A stretch of 8,114 nt of DNA from the NCBI GenBank assembly GCA_030621105.1, contig JAUXIH010000039.1, forward strand, positions 1 through 8,114, written 5' to 3'. Numbering within the stretch: position 1 is the stretch's first letter; each line of letters opens with the position of its first letter. A program made the translations under genes and the position numbers. This DNA comes from Dehalococcoidia bacterium (GTDB lineage: Bacteria; Chloroflexota; Dehalococcoidia; GIF9; AB-539-J10). Shown here piece after piece: positions 1-6,756 of the stretch. Under the pieces are notes generated by a model. That model ran no database searches, was not told the DNA's origin, and saw nothing but the letters and a program-made list of their open reading frames with translations.

Positions 1-75
1 CCTACAGATGGAAGACCTGTATACTGCAGAGATTGTTATACAAGAATGAAGCAATCTGGCGAGCTCAGCAGGTAG
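1..75 (+). CDS. Zinc-ribbon domain protein, C-terminal end only
   Basis: The window opens inside a gene whose last 24 codons are visible, reading PTDGRPVYCRDCY followed by TRMKQSGELSR and a TAG stop. A GRPVYC-x2-CY signature at the extreme C-terminus is typical of small bacterial zinc-ribbon proteins, in which an upstream CxxC pair plus a 'VPF-P' strand completes the zinc site. Only the second cysteine pair (C9 and C12 of the visible part) lies in the window, so the other half of the site is inferred. Members of this family are uncharacterised and are thought to bind nucleic acid or protein through zinc. The nine bases around the stop (67-75, AGCAGGTAG) recur at 90-98, which may be chance. 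A strong hairpin at 173-201 probably ends this transcript. The reading frame is secure; the family call is fairly sure; the function is unknown. Confidence 0.72.
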   Translation, partial: PTDGRPVYCRDCYTRMKQSGELSR

Positions 76-172
76 CAGCCAGGCATTTTAGCAGGTAGGA
101 TTGGCTTATACCATGATACTGTAAAGTAATCAGATTGCCATATTGTGCCTGTTAATGCTTTATTATGGCTCT

Positions 173-201
173 AACTAGGCAACCCCAAGGGTTGCCTAGT
201 T
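173..201 (+). terminator. Rho-independent-type terminator after the zinc-ribbon gene
   Basis: A perfect 13-bp inverted repeat (173-185 pairing with 189-201, arm AACTAGGCAACCC) closes on a 3-base loop. On the + strand it is followed by a moderately T-rich run (TCATTTCTG). It lies about 100 bases past the stop of the upstream + strand gene and about 90 bases past the stop of the - strand UPF0182 gene. It could therefore stop transcripts from both sides, but the flank on the - strand side is not T-rich, so the + direction is favoured. Confidence 0.7.
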
Positions 202-280
202 TCATTTCTGAGTTGCATGCACTATCATGCTTAAAATTGTATGGGCAGAAAACTATCGGAATGCTTATCCAGACGTTTAT

Positions 281-299
281 GAGGAGGTTAGCCCTCCTC
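281..299 (-). other. Stem-loop enclosing the UPF0182 stop codon
   Basis: A 7-bp perfect inverted repeat (GAGGAGG at 281-287 and CCTCCTC at 293-299) leaves a 5-base loop that contains the TAA stop codon of the - strand gene. Half of the stem comes from the codons of the acidic C-terminal tail (EEEEG). No T-run follows on the - strand, so it is not a canonical terminator. It may pause or protect the mRNA 3' end, or be a by-product of the acidic codons. Confidence 0.4.
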
Positions 300-2948
300 T
301 TCTTCTGCAATGAGATTCGCTAGCTGGTTGAGTATTTGCTCTAAAGCATCAAGCTCATTGCCATAACCTGACCAATTTCCTGCCTCAAGATATTGTTGTG
401 CCTTATAATAATGATTTTGCGCTTGAGTTATTAAGTCAGCTATATCTGGGTTTGTTTGTTCCTCATCAGGTGTCTCCGGCAGTGAGGGTGCTTCTTCACC
501 AAATATCGCGGTAATTGATTCCTGTAAAGTTGCTCTCATAACTATTTGATCTCCAGCAGCTACGATAATCCGCTTTAGTTCAGGAAGTCCGCCAGCCTCG
601 GCTTGGAGAAATACTGGTTCCACATACAAGTTAGATTCTGCAATGGGTATTAACAGTAGGTTGCCACGGATAACTTGAGAGCCTCCACGACTCCATAATG
701 CTAGTTGTTCGGTGATTGTAGTATCTTGCTGGATACGATTTTCAATTTGGCTGGGACCATAAACCAGGTGTTCCTTGGGAAAGTGATAGGCAAGTAATTT
801 GCCTAGGTTGTCACCATCACATCGAGCTGCCATCCAAGCAATGGTATTATCCTTGTTCACTGGAGTGAAGGGTAACATAAGAAGAAATTCTTCTTGGTTC
901 TCATCAGGCAACCTCATGATAATGTAGTATGGTTCCATGACTTGCTGTGTACTAGCATAGATCTCCTTGGGTTTAGTCCACAGATCTTCCTTATTGTAAA
1001 ACACTTGTGAATCGCGCATGTGATAAGTCTGATATACCGATGCCTGGACGGTAAATAGATCTTCAGGGTAGCGGAGGTGAACACGTAATGCTTCAGGCAT
1101 CTGGTCTATTGAAGCAAAGAGGTTAGGGAAAATGTCCTGATATGTTTGGATTAAAGCATCACTTGGGTCGGCTATGTAATAAGTTGTAGTACCATCGTAG
1201 GCATTGATGACAATTTTGACACTATTCCGTATGTAGTTTATACCGCTGTCAATTGGCTCAGAGTAAGGATATCGATTACTAGTAGTATAGGCATCCTGAA
1301 TCCAGTACAATTGCCCGTCTGATATCACTAAATAAGGATCTTGATCCAATGTAAGAAATGGCGTGAGGTGCTGCACCCTGTCACTGATATTGCGGTAGTA
1401 CAATATCCTGCTCTGCGGACTCAATTCGCCGCTGATCAGAATATTAATGTCTCCGAATTGCCAGGCATAGATTACCCTGCGCATAAAGCTTCCAATGTTG
1501 ACTCCGCCTTCACCGCTATAATGGCAGTAAACATTTGTCTCACCCATAGGATAATCGAACTCTGGGGTATTTGTGTTTACAATTACATAGTAATTTGTCT
1601 TTTCCCCATAATATATCTGGGGGCACTCTATATCGAAGTCACCGATAGGTGGTATGTTTTTAACATGTAATACGGGCAGCCCTTCGGCACCAACCTCATT
1701 GGCCGTACTCAAGGCCAACCCATAACCATGGGTAAACTGCAAGCGACGATTAACCCATGTCTGCGCTTGCGCACTTAATTGCTCTGCGGATAACTCTCGT
1801 GCTGATAGCATAACCTGAGTGTATTTACCATCAATTATGTAGCGATCCACATCGATATCATGGAAACTATAGTATAAACGAATGGCCTGAATTTGATTAT
1901 ATGTGTCCTTGAGTGGTCGAGAGTCCCAGAGTCTGATGTTGCGGATAGTTGCGTTGTTTTCTGCTATATCTTGGCTGGAAGGTACTTTCTCCGCGGGGAA
2001 AGCACCTTCATCAATGTTGCTGAGGCCAAATGCATCCCTCGTAGCCTGAATGTTATACTCTATATAAGGTGTCTCTAGGGAATACTCGTTGGGCTCTACC
2101 TGAAAACGCTGTACTAAACCGGGAAAGATTGCTCCAACAATAATAGAGGCTACTATCCAGCCCCCTATACCATAAATGAGCCAGCGAGGCTTGCGCCGTA
2201 AGACTGCAGCTATAAGTATGCCTATACATAATATCACCACTGCCATGAGAATCCATTGGGCTGGAAGCTGGGCATGAATGTCAGCATAGGTGGCTCCAAA
2301 TATGGCTCCTCGATTGGAGAATACCAGTTCCCAGATATCAAGCCAGTATTTCCAGGCAATCAGCCCTAATATGGCTATCCCTATTCCTGCAACATGGAAT
2401 ATCACTGACTGTGGGATGTTATGCAATCGTTGAAGTTTATAGCTAAGGAAATATATTCCGACAACAACCAGAAGGGTGGCTATCAGTGCGCCAAGGAACC
2501 AACTCTGCAAGAAATTTAAAAAAGGCAGCGAGAAAACATAGAAACTGACTCCTTGGTGAAAAACAGGATCTGTGATTCCAAAAGATTGTTGATGAAAGAA
2601 TCGCAGGATAGTTTCCCAATTGCCCTGTGCTGCTAGACCAAATATCAGACTGAGAAATCCTATCCCCATGTAGATACCCCATCTGGGTATCTGTTGTAAA
2701 CGCTGCAATATGATTATAGGGCCCAGATATTTTTCTCCTGCTGGCTTTAGATGTCTCATCAGCAGCAAGTTCCCCACAAATAAAAGGGAGAATATCAAAA
2801 CCGCAAGAATGAAGATTAGTATTTTAGTTTTTAGAATAGTGGTATATACACCACCGTAGCCTAGGTTTGAGAACCAGAGCCACTCGGAGTAGAAATCTTT
2901 TAACACGCCGAAGAAAATAAAGAGACTGAAGAGAATAGCTATTATCAA
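288..2948 (-). CDS. UPF0182 family (COG1615) integral membrane protein
   Basis: This large membrane protein belongs to a family of unknown function. From the TTG at 2948, hydrophobic segments fall at about residues 1-18, 43-64, 91-107, 147-169, 182-200, 232-250 and 256-275, giving seven helices. A long soluble region predicted to be extracytoplasmic follows. Family landmarks are visible: FGITDPVFHQGVSFYVFSLP (about 123-142), VEPNEYSLETPYI (about 284-296), a DRY...QVMLSARELS stretch, W-N-R-R-L-QFTHGYG, and YYGEKTNYYVIVNT leading to EFDYP. A Pro/acidic linker and a C-terminal helical segment (AQQ-type YYKAQQYLEAGNWSGYG) end in EEEEG, also as usual for the family. TTG 2948 starts directly inside helix 1 and has no good ribosome site. 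The frame stays open upstream to a CTG at 3048-3050 with an ideal Shine-Dalgarno site, which would give about 920 residues and a basic stretch before helix 1. The family call is very sure; the start is uncertain and the function unknown. Confidence 0.93.
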   Translation of the reverse strand: MIIAILFSLFIFFGVLKDFYSEWLWFSNLGYGGVYTTILKTKILIFILAVLIFSLLFVGNLLLMRHLKPAGEKYLGPIIILQRLQQIPRWGIYMGIGFLSLIFGLAAQGNWETILRFFHQQSFGITDPVFHQGVSFYVFSLPFLNFLQSWFLGALIATLLVVVGIYFLSYKLQRLHNIPQSVIFHVAGIGIAILGLIAWKYWLDIWELVFSNRGAIFGATYADIHAQLPAQWILMAVVILCIGILIAAVLRRKPRWLIYGIGGWIVASIIVGAIFPGLVQRFQVEPNEYSLETPYIEYNIQATRDAFGLSNIDEGAFPAEKVPSSQDIAENNATIRNIRLWDSRPLKDTYNQIQAIRLYYSFHDIDVDRYIIDGKYTQVMLSARELSAEQLSAQAQTWVNRRLQFTHGYGLALSTANEVGAEGLPVLHVKNIPPIGDFDIECPQIYYGEKTNYYVIVNTNTPEFDYPMGETNVYCHYSGEGGVNIGSFMRRVIYAWQFGDINILISGELSPQSRILYYRNISDRVQHLTPFLTLDQDPYLVISDGQLYWIQDAYTTSNRYPYSEPIDSGINYIRNSVKIVINAYDGTTTYYIADPSDALIQTYQDIFPNLFASIDQMPEALRVHLRYPEDLFTVQASVYQTYHMRDSQVFYNKEDLWTKPKEIYASTQQVMEPYYIIMRLPDENQEEFLLMLPFTPVNKDNTIAWMAARCDGDNLGKLLAYHFPKEHLVYGPSQIENRIQQDTTITEQLALWSRGGSQVIRGNLLLIPIAESNLYVEPVFLQAEAGGLPELKRIIVAAGDQIVMRATLQESITAIFGEEAPSLPETPDEEQTNPDIADLITQAQNHYYKAQQYLEAGNWSGYGNELDALEQILNQLANLIAEEEEG

Positions 2949-3056
2949 GATTGTCTTGGTATGTCTCCATCCTCGTGCTTGGGGTGGCGTGGGCTTTCCC
3001 TCTTCACCTTCAGGAAACCATCGCGTCCACTGCCCTTCAAAATTAGTCAGTTTACT

Positions 3057-3067
3057 GCTCCTCCTTT
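3057..3067 (-). promoter_or_regulatory. Strong ribosome binding site supporting a CTG start for the UPF0182 gene
   Basis: On the - strand this reads AAAGGAGGAGC, an almost perfect anti-16S match. Its AGGAGG core (3060-3065) lies 9 bases before an in-frame CTG at 3048-3050. An in-frame TAA lies immediately upstream, so CTG is the first start-like codon in the open frame. No in-frame ATG, GTG or TTG occurs between CTG 3050 and TTG 2948. Confidence 0.6.
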
Positions 3068-3119
3068 ATAGTTGAACTGTATAACAGGCATATGGGTGAC
3101 TTGGAACCAAAGCAAAGCC

Positions 3120-3148
3120 AAGGTAGCATATAGCATGAAGCAGGTCAA
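3120..3148 (-). promoter_or_regulatory. Possible promoter for the UPF0182 gene
   Basis: On the - strand TTGACC (3148-3143) is followed after 17 bases by TACCTT (3125-3120). The -35 matches consensus at five of six positions, but the -10 is poor. A transcript would start near 3113, about 60 bases before the proposed CTG start. This is weak evidence, and other AT-rich hexamers in the gap could serve instead. Confidence 0.25.
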
Positions 3149-3205
3149 TATTACATCTGTTAGGGTGTTAGCAATGAACACATCTGTTTTGCGCTTTGCT
3201 TAGGC

Positions 3206-3319
3206 TAATGCTAGAATGCCGCGAGGTATCATTTCTATTAATGCTAGTGATTACTTGGTAATAAGTTATTGCTGGTTGATATGATGTCTTAACCAAGGAG
3301 CACTGAATATCAATGCTAG
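3206..3319 (+). repeat. Three short direct repeats AATGCTAG upstream of ribD
   Basis: TAATGCTAG occurs at 3206-3214 and again at 3239-3247, exactly 33 bases apart (about three helical turns). AATGCTAG recurs at 3312-3319, overlapping the ribD start codon. The first two lie just upstream of the proposed ribD promoter, where an activator or repressor could bind. The same nonamer also occurs inside the UPF0182 coding region at 696-704, so chance cannot be excluded. Confidence 0.3.
3255..3285 (+). promoter_or_regulatory. Likely promoter of the rib operon (extended -10)
   Basis: TATGAT at 3280-3285 is preceded by TGA, giving an extended -10 element (TGaTATGAT). A weak -35 candidate, TTGGTA at 3255-3260, lies 19 bases upstream, which is a long spacing; extended -10 promoters tolerate a poor -35. 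Transcription would begin near 3292, only about 20 bases before the ribD ATG. This leaves room for the ribosome site (AAGGAG at 3295-3300) and nothing else. Confidence 0.45.
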
Positions 3320-4419
3320 ATTCTGAGTATATGGAGGCTGCTCTATCCTTAGCTAGATTAGCTATAGGGTATACTAGCCCTAACCCTGCAGTAGGTGCGG
3401 TTATAGCTAAGGAGAATAATGTCATTGGAATGGGGTATACCCAACCTGCAGGCTCAGATCATGCCGAAATTATTGCCCTTCGCCAGGCAGGTGATCATGC
3501 CGATGGAGCTACCATGTATGTCACCTTGGAGCCTTGTTGTCACTATGGTCGTACTCCTCCCTGCACCCAAGCTATCATTGATGCTGGCATCTCAGAGATA
3601 TATATATCATTGCTTGACCCTAATCCGTTGGTATCAGGCCAAGGGGTAATCCAGCTAAATAATGCAGGCATTAAAACCCATGTTGGAGCATTTCGAGATG
3701 AGGCTTATACTATCAATGAGGCCTATTTTAAGTTTATTGTTACAGGGATACCTTTCGTTACAGCCAAGTTTGCCGTAAGCCTTGATGGTAAAATTGCTAC
3801 TAAGAGTGGTGATTCCAAATGGATCAGCAATAACGAATCGCGGAAGTATGTACATAAACTGCGTGATACTGTTGATGCTATTGTGGTAGGAGTTAATACT
3901 GTCCTTGTGGACAATCCTTCTCTAACAGCCAGGAATTGTTGTTGTGGACGGGGTGGTATATGCAAAGATCAACCATTACGTCTAGTTGTTGATAGTAAAG
4001 GCAAAACACCTGTTGAGGCACTTATTTTCCAGCAACCCGGTGAGACAACTCTTGTTATAGGTGATAGTATTGATTCGAAGAAGAAAGAACAATTTATCCA
4101 GTTGGGCATCAAATTGCTTGAGGTTCCAGATAATACCGGGTTGGTAGATGTTGAGAAATTGCTGCAGGTGTTGGGTAAACAGGAGATAACCAGTATTTTA
4201 GTGGAGGGTGGATCTCAACTTTTAGGCTCATTTTTTGACCATAGATTGGTAGATAAGGTTTTGGTTTTTGTTTCTCCTATTATTATCGGGGGGAGTAAAG
4301 CGACAACTGCAGTAGCCGGAGACGGTGTAGAAAAAGTCACAGATGCCTTCCACCTTAACTGCATTGACATAGAGAAGTTGGGAGATAACATGCTGGTTAG
4401 CGGGTACATGCCGAAATAA
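3313..4419 (+). CDS. ribD: Bifunctional riboflavin biosynthesis deaminase/reductase RibD
   Basis: RibD is a cytoplasmic enzyme with two steps: it deaminates the pyrimidine product of GTP cyclohydrolase II, then reduces its ribosyl side chain with NADPH. The N-terminal deaminase domain (about 1-145) has the zinc site His50, Cys75 and Cys84 and the catalytic Glu52, seen in HAE and PCCHYGRTPPC. The positions equal those I recall for E. coli RibD. The reductase domain (about 146-368) shows KFAVSLDGKIATKSGDSKWIS, VGVNTVLVDNPSLTAR and VEGG (297-300). At 368 residues it has the normal length. ATG 3313 is preceded by an in-frame stop nine bases upstream, with AAGGAG 12 bases before it, and the N-terminus aligns with the family. 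It is first in the rib operon and ends one base before ribE. One oddity is a cysteine-rich loop, NCCCGRGGICK (208-218), inside the reductase domain. Confidence 0.96.
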   Translation: MLDSEYMEAALSLARLAIGYTSPNPAVGAVIAKENNVIGMGYTQPAGSDHAEIIALRQAGDHADGATMYVTLEPCCHYGRTPPCTQAIIDAGISEIYISLLDPNPLVSGQGVIQLNNAGIKTHVGAFRDEAYTINEAYFKFIVTGIPFVTAKFAVSLDGKIATKSGDSKWISNNESRKYVHKLRDTVDAIVVGVNTVLVDNPSLTARNCCCGRGGICKDQPLRLVVDSKGKTPVEALIFQQPGETTLVIGDSIDSKKKEQFIQLGIKLLEVPDNTGLVDVEKLLQVLGKQEITSILVEGGSQLLGSFFDHRLVDKVLVFVSPIIIGGSKATTAVAGDGVEKVTDAFHLNCIDIEKLGDNMLVSGYMPK

Positions 4420-4420
4420 T

Positions 4421-5050
4421 ATGTTCACAGGCATTATTGAGGAGATTGGGGTGGTCAAGTCTAATAGTGCAGATTACCTGTTTGTCCAAGCCCAGAAAGT
4501 ACTTAGAGGATCCAAGGAGGGAGATAGTATAGCTGTTAACGGCGTTTGCTTAACCATTATCTCTTTGCCAAAGGAAGGTTTTAGCGTTGGGGTTATGCCT
4601 GAGACGTTATCTCGCAGCAATCTTGGTAAACTTCATCATGGTGACCATGTTAACCTGGAAAGAGCTGTAACACCAGACACTAGGCTGGGAGGACATTTTG
4701 TGTTGGGTCATGTTGATGATATGGGGGGCGTGGAGTCAATCACCTCTGTAGGCACCTCTAGTCGCATAATGCATATATCTGCCCCACAGAAATTGATGCC
4801 CTATATGGTGGAGAAAGGATTTGTTGCTGTTGATGGCCTTAGCCTGACTATAGTTAGCGTTGGTGGTAACTTCTTCACAGTATCACTAGTACCGTATACT
4901 CTGGATCACACTACTATGAGAATGAAAAAACCTCACGATCTGGTTAATCTGGAAGTGGATATATTGGCTAAATATGTAGAACGACTTAAAGGGAAAATTA
5001 ACAATGAATTAACACCTGATTTCCTCAGGGAGTATGGATTTGCCCAATAG
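4421..5050 (+). CDS. ribE: Riboflavin synthase (alpha subunit)
   Basis: This enzyme carries out the last step of the pathway, dismutating two 6,7-dimethyl-8-ribityllumazine molecules to riboflavin plus the pyrimidine that RibH reuses. The 209 residues form the two tandem lumazine-binding barrels of the family. Barrel 1 starts with the hallmark MFTGIIEEIG and contains GDSIAVNGVCLTI (35-46) and LGGHFVLGHVDDMG (89-102). Barrel 2 contains VEKGFVAVDGLSLTIVSV (130-147) and YTLDHTTM (159-166). The C-terminal helix (about 172-209) normally mediates trimer formation. The ATG lies one base after the ribD stop and no Shine-Dalgarno site is evident, so translation is probably coupled to ribD. The identification is very sure. 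Confidence 0.97.
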   Translation: MFTGIIEEIGVVKSNSADYLFVQAQKVLRGSKEGDSIAVNGVCLTIISLPKEGFSVGVMPETLSRSNLGKLHHGDHVNLERAVTPDTRLGGHFVLGHVDDMGGVESITSVGTSSRIMHISAPQKLMPYMVEKGFVAVDGLSLTIVSVGGNFFTVSLVPYTLDHTTMRMKKPHDLVNLEVDILAKYVERLKGKINNELTPDFLREYGFAQ

Positions 5051-5065
5051 GAGATTTCTCAAGAA

Positions 5066-6262
5066 ATGTTAGCAACTATTCCTGATGTAATTACAGACAT
5101 TGAGAAAGGGAAGCTTATCATTATTGTTGATGATGAAGCTCGTGAGAACGAAGGTGATTTGGCGATAGCTGCAGAGAAAATTACTCCTGAAGCTATTAAT
5201 TTTATGGCTCGGTATGGCAGGGGATTAATTTGTCTGCCTATCACTCGGCAAAGGCTTGAGGAACTGCAGATTCCCCTTATGGTTCAGCATAACACGGCAC
5301 AGAATCATACAGCTTTTACGGTATCGGTTGAGGCAAAGATAGGGGTTACTACAGGTATTTCTGCTTTCGACCGTGCTCAGACAATAAAGATGATGATTGA
5401 TCCAAAGAGTAAACCAGATGATGTGGCTCGTCCAGGGCATGTGTTTCCAATTCAAGCTAGAGATGGTGGGGTTCTTGTTCGCGCTGGTCATACTGAGGCT
5501 ACAGTTGACTTGGCTAGATTGGCAGGGTTTTATCCCGCAGGTGTTATATGTGAAATCATGAATGATGATGGAACAATGGCTAGACTCCCTAGGCTTGAAG
5601 AAATAGCTACGGAGCATGGGTTAAAAATTATATCTATAGCTGACCTGATAGCATATCGCCGCCGCCATGAAAAGCTTGTGGAGAAAGTGGCTGAAGCAAA
5701 TTTACCGACAAAATACGGCAATTTTACTGCCATGGCTTATAAAAGTAGTGTGGATATCAATCAACATGTCGCCCTCGTTAAAGGGGATATATCGGGTGAT
5801 TCACCAGTGCTGGTGCGTATACACAGTGAATGTCTCACAGGAGATGTATTTGGCAGCTTGAGATGCGATTGTGGTGATCAGGCCGTATTGGCGATGCAGC
5901 AAATTAACGAAGAGGGTCGGGGAGTCTTTCTCTATATGAGGCAAGAAGGGCGAGGCATTGGCCTACATAATAAGATTCGAGCTTATGACTTGCAAGACCA
6001 AGGACTAGATACAGTGGAGGCTAATACAGCCTTAGGATTCCCTGCTGATTTGCGAGATTATGGGATTGGTGCCCAGATTTTAGTTGACTTGGGCTTACAT
6101 AATATAAGACTTCTTACTAATAATCCTCGAAAGGTCGTAGGGCTGGAAAGTTATGGAGTCAAGATAGTGGAAACAGTGCCACTTATAATTCCCCCCAATC
6201 CATATAACCTTCGCTATTTGCAGACTAAGCAAGAAAAGTTGGGACACATTTTAAACTTTTAA
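5066..6262 (+). CDS. ribBA: Bifunctional 3,4-dihydroxy-2-butanone 4-phosphate synthase / GTP cyclohydrolase II RibBA
   Basis: This fused enzyme supplies both starting branches of the pathway. The N-terminal half converts ribulose 5-phosphate to the four-carbon unit; the C-terminal half opens the imidazole ring of GTP. The RibB part (about 1-200) has the metal and substrate loop DDEARENEGD (22-31), TAFTVSV (82-88), TTGISAFDRA (95-104), RPGHVFPI (122-129), GHTEATVDLARLAGF (141-155) and NDDGTMAR (166-173). The RibA part (about 205-398) has zinc ligands Cys256, Cys267 and Cys269 (SECLTGDVFGSLRCDCGDQ), RQEGRGIGL (292-300), ADLRDYGIGAQIL (327-339, with the catalytic Asp/Arg pair) and TNNPRK (351-356). 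No catalytic residue I could check is missing, so both halves look active. ATG 5066 has AGGAG at 5049-5053, overlapping the ribE stop codon. At 398 residues the length is standard. Confidence 0.97.
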   Translation: MLATIPDVITDIEKGKLIIIVDDEARENEGDLAIAAEKITPEAINFMARYGRGLICLPITRQRLEELQIPLMVQHNTAQNHTAFTVSVEAKIGVTTGISAFDRAQTIKMMIDPKSKPDDVARPGHVFPIQARDGGVLVRAGHTEATVDLARLAGFYPAGVICEIMNDDGTMARLPRLEEIATEHGLKIISIADLIAYRRRHEKLVEKVAEANLPTKYGNFTAMAYKSSVDINQHVALVKGDISGDSPVLVRIHSECLTGDVFGSLRCDCGDQAVLAMQQINEEGRGVFLYMRQEGRGIGLHNKIRAYDLQDQGLDTVEANTALGFPADLRDYGIGAQILVDLGLHNIRLLTNNPRKVVGLESYGVKIVETVPLIIPPNPYNLRYLQTKQEKLGHILNF

Positions 6263-6270
6263 GGAGGTGA
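6261..6270 (+). promoter_or_regulatory. Very strong ribosome binding site of ribH
   Basis: AAGGAGGTGA is a full-length match to the 16S rRNA 3' tail and lies a few bases before the ribH ATG at 6274. Its first two bases are also the last two of the ribBA stop codon. Such a site would favour high RibH output, which fits an enzyme that in many bacteria assembles into a 60-subunit shell. Confidence 0.7.
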
Positions 6271-6273
6271 GGG

Positions 6274-6744
6274 ATGGCCAAGTGTTATGAAGGAGAGCTA
6301 GTAGGGCAGGGACTTAAGTTTGCTATAATTGTATCTCGTTTCAACGAATTTATAACGTCAAGATTATTGGAAGGGGCCAAGGATGCCTTATTACGTCATA
6401 GTGTTGATGGAGCTGATATCGATGTTATCAGGACACCAGGTTGTTTTGAGATTCCCATTATAGCCAAACGCTTAGCCGTAAGCAGTAGGTATAATGCAAT
6501 AATATGTTTGGGCGCTGTGATTCGTGGTGATACGCCTCACTTTGAATATGTCGCCTCGGAAGTTACTCGAGGAATTGGTAAGGTGAGCTTGGATGCTGAT
6601 TGTCCAGTAACATTTGGTATAGTCACTGCTGATACCTTAGAACAAGCTATTCAAAGAGCTGGGGCTAAAGAGGGAAACAAGGGTTTTGCTGCTGCGTTAA
6701 GTGCTATTGAAATGGCAAATCTCATAAATGCTCTTTCCCGCTAG
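6274..6744 (+). CDS. ribH: 6,7-dimethyl-8-ribityllumazine synthase
   Basis: RibH condenses the RibD-derived pyrimidine with the four-carbon phosphate from RibB to give lumazine, the substrate of RibE. The 156 residues are the usual length. Visible motifs are the substrate-stacking Phe23 in VSRFNEFIT, TPGCFEIP (54-61), GAVIRGDTPHFEYV (80-93) with the catalytic His89, PVTFGIVTADTLEQA (111-125), and KEGNKGFAAALSAIEMANL (132-150), which contributes to phosphate binding and the subunit interface. In many bacteria the protein forms pentamers or 60-mer icosahedral shells that can enclose riboflavin synthase; this cannot be judged from sequence alone. It is the last gene of the operon, and no terminator hairpin with a T-run follows it. 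Confidence 0.97.
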   Translation: MAKCYEGELVGQGLKFAIIVSRFNEFITSRLLEGAKDALLRHSVDGADIDVIRTPGCFEIPIIAKRLAVSSRYNAIICLGAVIRGDTPHFEYVASEVTRGIGKVSLDADCPVTFGIVTADTLEQAIQRAGAKEGNKGFAAALSAIEMANLINALSR

Positions 6745-6756
6745 CAGGAGCACAGG

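Noticed and set aside
1341..1670. 109-codon + strand frame inside the UPF0182 gene
   Set aside because: It is antisense to the conserved soluble domain of UPF0182, with no ribosome site and no recognisable domain.
3069..3312. FMN riboswitch before ribD
   Set aside because: None of the conserved RFN blocks could be found on either strand, and the probable transcription start leaves no room for one.
3168..3425. 85-codon - strand frame covering the ribD promoter region
   Set aside because: It overlaps the conserved N-terminus of ribD on the other strand and has no family features, so it is an antisense shadow.
5225..5617. 130-codon - strand frame inside ribBA
   Set aside because: It is antisense to the highly conserved RibB domain; its composition (Cys, His and Ser rich) is that of a shadow frame.
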